Shown here one piece after another: positions 59,929-64,000 of a DNA stretch of 64,000 nucleotides. Each line of letters starts with the position of its first letter. Within the stretch, counting starts at the first letter, position 1. The notes beneath the pieces are model-generated. The model did not search any database and had not been told where the DNA came from. It saw only the letters and a list, made by a program, of their open reading frames with translations. The DNA comes from Allomeiothermus silvanus DSM 9946 (lineage in GTDB: Bacteria > Deinococcota > Deinococci > Deinococcales > Thermaceae). A program made the translations under genes and the position numbers. The DNA lies in NCBI RefSeq assembly GCF_000092125.1, contig NC_014212.1:1198001-1262000 (forward strand), written 5' to 3'.

Positions 59929-61175
59929 GCTCTCACTCCTTTTGCTTTAGGGAGGGCGTTGCGGACCTGGATGCCGCGGATCACCAAGATCGCCACGATC
60001 ACCGCGATGCCCGCCAGCGATAGCCAGGCTAGCGCGGCGTTGCTAGCCCCCAGCGCTTTGGCCAAGGCGCTGACCAAAAACCACAACAGCGCGATCGGGA
60101 GCAGCACGCCCCAGCCGAAGCGCATCAGCTGGTCGTAGCGCAGGCGGAACCAAGTGGCGCGGATCCAGATGAACACGAAAAGGAAGAAGGCGATCTTGAG
60201 GAACATCCACACGTAGGGAATGTCGGGGAACGGCGCGGGCATCCGCCAGCCGCCCAAGAAGAGGGTGGGGATGAGGGCCGAAGCGGTAATGAGGTGGACG
60301 TACTCGGCCATCTGGAACAAAGCCCACTTGATCGAGGCGTACTCGGTGTTATACCCGCCCACCAACTCCTGCTCGGCCTCGGGGAGGTCGAAGGGGGTAC
60401 GAGCAGCCTCGGCCAGCGAGGTGATGGCATAGACCCCGAATGCGATGGGGGCGAAGAGGATCAACCAGCCGTTGGCGTCCTGCCAGTCTACGATCTGCCG
60501 GAGGTTCAGGCTGCCCGCTACCAGCACCGGGGTCAAGAGGCTCATCCCCAGCGCCAGCTCGTAGCTGATGAGCGCGGCGGAAGAGCGCAGCGAGCCCAGC
60601 AGGCTGTACTTGGAGTTACTCGCCCACCCGGCCAGGAAGATGCCGTAGACGGCCATCTCGCTCACCGCGAAGAGATAGAGGATCCCCACGTCAAGGTTGA
60701 TCACCCAGGGCTGACCCCCGAAAAAAGACCCCGGCGGCCCGAAGGGGATCAGTCCGAACCCCACCAGGGCGAAGGTGATGGAGATGATCGGGGCCAGCAC
60801 GAACACCAGACGGTCGGCGCGGGTCGGGATGATGTCCTCTTTGAGGATGGATTTGATGGCATCGGCCAGGGGTTGCAACAGCCCCCATGGGCCTACCCGG
60901 TTCGGCCCGAGGCGTACCTGGAAGCGGGCCAGCAGGCGGCGCTCGACGAGGGTCATGTAGGCAAAGGCGGTGAGCAGCCCAAACACCACCAAAAAAGCCT
61001 TGACGGCTACCAACCATAAGGGGTCTTGGGGGTAGAGGTTGGCGGAGTCCTGGGCAAAAACCGAGCCGCTGGCCAGCACCAGTAATACAAGTCCCGCCAT
61101 ACCTCGGCCATACGTCCTACCCGAAGAACCCGCGTGAATGTACGGCGTTTCGCGTTTTACCTTCGGCCTCATCAC
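59925..61175 (-). CDS. nuoH: NADH-quinone oxidoreductase subunit H
   Basis: 416 residues from ATG 61175, overlapping nuoG. It has ND1-type blocks [45 protein letters not shown] and further membrane helices forming the quinone chamber. The N terminus is longer than usual and contains a signal-like stretch ([17 protein letters not shown]); ATG 61100 is an alternative start that keeps it. Confidence 0.95.
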   Translation of the reverse strand: MMRPKVKRETPYIHAGSSGRTYGRGMAGLVLLVLASGSVFAQDSANLYPQDPLWLVAVKAFLVVFGLLTAFAYMTLVERRLLARFQVRLGPNRVGPWGLLQPLADAIKSILKEDIIPTRADRLVFVLAPIISITFALVGFGLIPFGPPGSFFGGQPWVINLDVGILYLFAVSEMAVYGIFLAGWASNSKYSLLGSLRSSAALISYELALGMSLLTPVLVAGSLNLRQIVDWQDANGWLILFAPIAFGVYAITSLAEAARTPFDLPEAEQELVGGYNTEYASIKWALFQMAEYVHLITASALIPTLFLGGWRMPAPFPDIPYVWMFLKIAFFLFVFIWIRATWFRLRYDQLMRFGWGVLLPIALLWFLVSALAKALGASNAALAWLSLAGIAVIVAILVIRGIQVRNALPKAKGVRA

Positions 61176-63547
61176 ATCTCACCTCCTGCCGGGACCAGTA
61201 CCCGAGCCGCCACCCGCTGCCCCACCCACGGCCCCAGCGCCGGGGCGAAGAGGAAACCCTTGGGCAGCCGCTCATCGAGCCTGACCAGGGCCGAGAGCAG
61301 GCCGGTGGGGGTCTCGAGCTCCACCGTGGCTCCCTCCAGAAGCCCTTCGGCACGGGCGGTCTCGGGGTGGGCCTCGAGGTAAAGCCGGACGGCCCGGGCT
61401 ACCTCAGCCACCCGCTGCTCACGCCGCCACATGGAGGGCTTAAGGTAGAGGTTGCCGGAGCTTAGGGGTGGGAAGCTGGGGGGAAGAGAACCCACCTTGG
61501 GCCGCCATAGGTCGAAGGGTTTGGGGAGCTTGTACTTCTCCTCGAGCAGCTTGGCGGCCTGGCGCAGCAGACGCACCGGGGGCTTTACTCCCACCGCGTC
61601 GGCGAGCAGGGCCAGCGCCGCGACGGCGCCGTCGGCTTCGCCGTTGTTGATTCCGGCGGGGTGAAGCTCGAGCACGCGGCCCTCGAGGTTCACGGTGGTG
61701 CCGCGCTTTTCGTAGAAGGTCTGGTTGGGCAGCACCACGTCGGCGTAGCCAACCGCCAGAGGGGAGAGGTGGGTGAGGTGCAGGATGCGGAAGCCGGTTG
61801 CTTTGAGCTGTTCCTCGGTGGGGAGGTAGCCGAAGTAGCCGGCCTTCAGCCCCCCTTGGGTCCAGCCTAGGCCTCCCTTGCCGGGGAAGAGGCCTACGGC
61901 CTCGAGGCCGCGGGCATTGGCGGCTGGGGTCATGGCCATGACCTTGGCCCCCTTCCCTTCGGCCAGGGCCTTGGCTTTGGCAGCGGCCTCGGGGTTGTTC
62001 AACACGCCTGCGCCCAGGATGAGCACCACCCGCTCGGCCTCGCTCCAGCGTGCTTTCGTCCAATTAATGGCCTCTGCCAGCCCTTGGGGGGGCTCGCCTT
62101 GGCCCAGAAGAGCGGCCAGCACCGCTGTTTCCTGCCCCGGAGCGTACACGCCCGAGGCTCCGGCCCACTTGAAAAGCTGTGCCGGGTAGGTGTTGAAGTG
62201 GGCCAACTTGCGCTTGTCCCGCTCCATCCGCTCCTTGATACTGAGGTCGGCAAAGGGAATGCCGTGGTGGAGCGGGGCTGGAGGCTTGAGGTTTCGGCTG
62301 TATTCGGAAAGGCGCAGGTGCAGGGTAGGGGTCTCCTCGCTGGGGTCGCCCAGGATCAGGGCGAACTGGGCTTCGCTCAAGTCTTGGAAGGTAGCGGGAA
62401 CAAAGCCAGAGGCCAGCGCCGCCGTCCGGCCCGCGAAGTCTCGGTGGGGGCTGCCCCAGGCATCGGCCAGAAGCGCCGCGGCCAAGCCCTCCTCGAGGGT
62501 AGCCATGCCATCGAGGTAGATCCCGATCTCAGCCCCTGGTACTCCATTTAATCCGGCTTTGATCGCGACCGCGGCCTCTTCCCAGGTGGCCTCGACCAGC
62601 TTGCCACCCTTGCGTACCCAAGGCCGCAAGACCCGCTCCTGGTTCACCCATTCGTGCCCGAAGCGGGCTGCATCGGAGATCCAAATCTCGTTGGTCTGTG
62701 GGCGAAGGGCGGCGCGGATGCGCTCGAGCTTGCCGCTGCGGGTGTCCACCAAGATGCCCGCCCCGGCAGCGTCGTCCATCGAGGTGGTCTCGGTGGTGTC
62801 GTACTCCCAGTTGCGGGCGCGGAAGCGAGCGGTAAGATCCAACAGCGCCCCTACCGGGCAGATATCGGTGATGTTGCCGGTGAAGTTCGAGGGAAGTCCC
62901 GTATCGTCGGTACCGATAAAGGTATGAACCCCTCGCTCGATAAAGTCCAGCACTTCGTCGCCGGGGATCTCCTCGAAGTAGCGTACGCAGCGCTTGCAGT
63001 GGATGCAGCGCTCGCGGTCCAGTACGATGAACTCCGAAAGCGGATGGTGCTTGTCTTCGTGGCGGCGGGTGAGTTCGAAGCGGGTATAGTGGGGCAGCTC
63101 AGCAGGGTTGGGCTGGTAGAACTTCTCCACTAGCCCGTATTCGTAGCTGCGGTCTTGCAGCTCGCAGGCCCCGCCCTTGTCGCAGGTGGGGCAATCCAAC
63201 GGGTGGTTAGCCAGGGTGAGTTCCACCATCCCCGATTGGGCGTGCTTGACCTCATCGGAGAGGGTGTCCACCACCATCCCCTCGCTTACTGCGGTCACGC
63301 AGGAAGCCTGCAGCTTGGGCATCCAGAAGATCTTGGGCGCCCCATTTTCGTCCAAAATCCAGTTTCCATCTGGCCCCTTGCGCGGGCTGCCTACCCTCAC
63401 CAAGCACATCCGGCAGGCTCCTATGGGTGAGAGGTAGCGCTCGGAGCAGAATAGCGGTACGTCGTCGCCTGCGTGGAAGACCGCGTCCATCACGCTGGTG
63501 CCCGCCGGAACCTCGACGACCTTGCCATTAATCGTCACAGTTGGCAT
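61172..63547 (-). CDS. nuoG: NADH-quinone oxidoreductase subunit G
   Basis: 791 residues. The N-terminal ferredoxin domain has a 2Fe-2S site ([15 protein letters not shown]), a His-Cys site ([17 protein letters not shown]) and 4Fe-4S site ([13 protein letters not shown] with CPVGAL). A molybdopterin-oxidoreductase-like domain follows. It conducts electrons along the peripheral arm. It lies 4 bp from the nuoF stop. Confidence 0.96.
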   Translation of the reverse strand: MPTVTINGKVVEVPAGTSVMDAVFHAGDDVPLFCSERYLSPIGACRMCLVRVGSPRKGPDGNWILDENGAPKIFWMPKLQASCVTAVSEGMVVDTLSDEVKHAQSGMVELTLANHPLDCPTCDKGGACELQDRSYEYGLVEKFYQPNPAELPHYTRFELTRRHEDKHHPLSEFIVLDRERCIHCKRCVRYFEEIPGDEVLDFIERGVHTFIGTDDTGLPSNFTGNITDICPVGALLDLTARFRARNWEYDTTETTSMDDAAGAGILVDTRSGKLERIRAALRPQTNEIWISDAARFGHEWVNQERVLRPWVRKGGKLVEATWEEAAVAIKAGLNGVPGAEIGIYLDGMATLEEGLAAALLADAWGSPHRDFAGRTAALASGFVPATFQDLSEAQFALILGDPSEETPTLHLRLSEYSRNLKPPAPLHHGIPFADLSIKERMERDKRKLAHFNTYPAQLFKWAGASGVYAPGQETAVLAALLGQGEPPQGLAEAINWTKARWSEAERVVLILGAGVLNNPEAAAKAKALAEGKGAKVMAMTPAANARGLEAVGLFPGKGGLGWTQGGLKAGYFGYLPTEEQLKATGFRILHLTHLSPLAVGYADVVLPNQTFYEKRGTTVNLEGRVLELHPAGINNGEADGAVAALALLADAVGVKPPVRLLRQAAKLLEEKYKLPKPFDLWRPKVGSLPPSFPPLSSGNLYLKPSMWRREQRVAEVARAVRLYLEAHPETARAEGLLEGATVELETPTGLLSALVRLDERLPKGFLFAPALGPWVGQRVAARVLVPAGGEM

Positions 63548-63551
63548 GCAT

Positions 63552-64000
63552 TTACCTCCACCGGGGCGCAGTGCGTTGGATAGCCCGACCCTGCTCCACC
63601 AGCTCTACGTACTGGTGGCGGAAGTGCTTGAGGCTGCCGCGCACTGGCCAGCAGGCGGCATCCGCCAAGGCGCAAAAGCTGCGACCTTCGATCTGGTCGA
63701 GGAGGTCTTCCAAAAGCTCCACGTCGCCCGGCTTACCCTGCCCCCTTCCGATCTTCTCGAACAACCCCACCATCCAGCCCGAGACCCCCTCGCGGCAGGG
63801 AGTGCACTTGCCGCAAGACTCATGGCCGTAGAAGCGGGTCACGTTCCACATAGCATCCACCATGCTCATGCTGGCAGGGATGCCAATCACCCCGCCAGTT
63901 CCTAGTAGCGAGCCCTTGGCTGCGAGGGACTCATAGTCCATGGGGGTATCGAGGGTGTCGTCGTTCCAGGGCAGCGGAGGGCAGGAGGAGCCCCCGGGGA
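63552..64000 (-). CDS. nuoF: NADH-quinone oxidoreductase subunit F, C-terminal part
   Basis: The frame is open to the window edge, so the N-terminal FMN/NADH part is outside. Visible are [21 protein letters not shown] and the N3 cluster ligands in [12 protein letters not shown] and FCALADAAC. It binds NADH with NuoE. The operon presumably continues with nuoE, nuoD etc. to the right. Confidence 0.95.
   Translation of the reverse strand, partial: PGGSSCPPLPWNDDTLDTPMDYESLAAKGSLLGTGGVIGIPASMSMVDAMWNVTRFYGHESCGKCTPCREGVSGWMVGLFEKIGRGQGKPGDVELLEDLLDQIEGRSFCALADAACWPVRGSLKHFRHQYVELVEQGRAIQRTAPRWR

Noticed and set aside
60294-61019. 241-codon plus-strand frame opposite nuoH
   Set aside because: Shadow frame; nuoH is intact on the other strand.

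Overview
The window looks like the chromosome of a Meiothermus/Allomeiothermus-type bacterium (Deinococcus-Thermus). The evidence is high GC, very frequent CTCGAG, Thermus-like proteins (futalosine hydrolase, type I-E Cas proteins, nuo order), and many leaderless genes with a -10 hexamer ending 6-7 nt before the start codon. The genus is inferred from protein resemblance only.

Layout. 1-11424: right arm of a siphovirus-like prophage, all on +: tape measure, tail hub, amidase, fibre and holin-like genes. It ends at a 3' tRNA-Thr fragment (attR-like, 11525-11570) and that tRNA's terminator. 11700-13250: AT-richer stretch with an IS element (12074-13165, 5-bp duplication CTGCT) that splits a small ORF coupled to cas3. 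13243-23692: complete type I-E CRISPR-Cas locus: cas3, small unknown ORF, cse1, cse2, a membrane-anchored DUF2939 gene, cas7, cas5, cas6e, cas1, cas2, leader, and 11 identical repeats. Relics of CRISPR repeats and leader lie inside this operon, at the cas3/cse1 junction and in the first codons of cas1. 23805-24008: tRNA-Phe and tRNA-Asp (minus), with a strong promoter abutted by an IS481-family element. 25400-25890: SRA-like gene and a phased cluster of DnaA boxes.

25883-35323: trpF, a glycosyltransferase, a polyphosphate cluster (ppk, ppx, sixA, CHAD), a MITE-like element, VOC and enoyl-CoA hydratase genes, and a sulfatase. 35385-39468: infC (AUA start) separated from rpmI-rplT by an IS256-family and an IS481-family element. 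39533-45808: an unusual PlsY/acyl-ACP-reductase-like fusion, mqnB, a 43-aa acidic ORF, a CoA-transferase, a decayed IS and a DUF502 gene. 45877-47683: lipoprotein gene split by the second IS256 copy. 47779-53294: DUF456, thioredoxin-fold protein, lgt, glmU, tatA-tatC, chorismate mutase/DAHP synthase. 53440-64000: nuoN-M-L-K-J-I-H-G-F on minus (nuoF cut by the window end), encoding respiratory complex I; NuoN carries an extra C-terminal Ig-like domain.

How they act together. The cas genes form one translationally coupled unit with at least one internal promoter resembling the array leader. The ppk-ppx-sixA-CHAD block is a polyphosphate module. PlsY-like, Lgt, GlmU and Tat serve the envelope. 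MqnB (menaquinone) and Nuo serve respiration. Mobile DNA (prophage, five IS copies, one MITE) sits mainly beside tRNAs, promoters and the defence locus.
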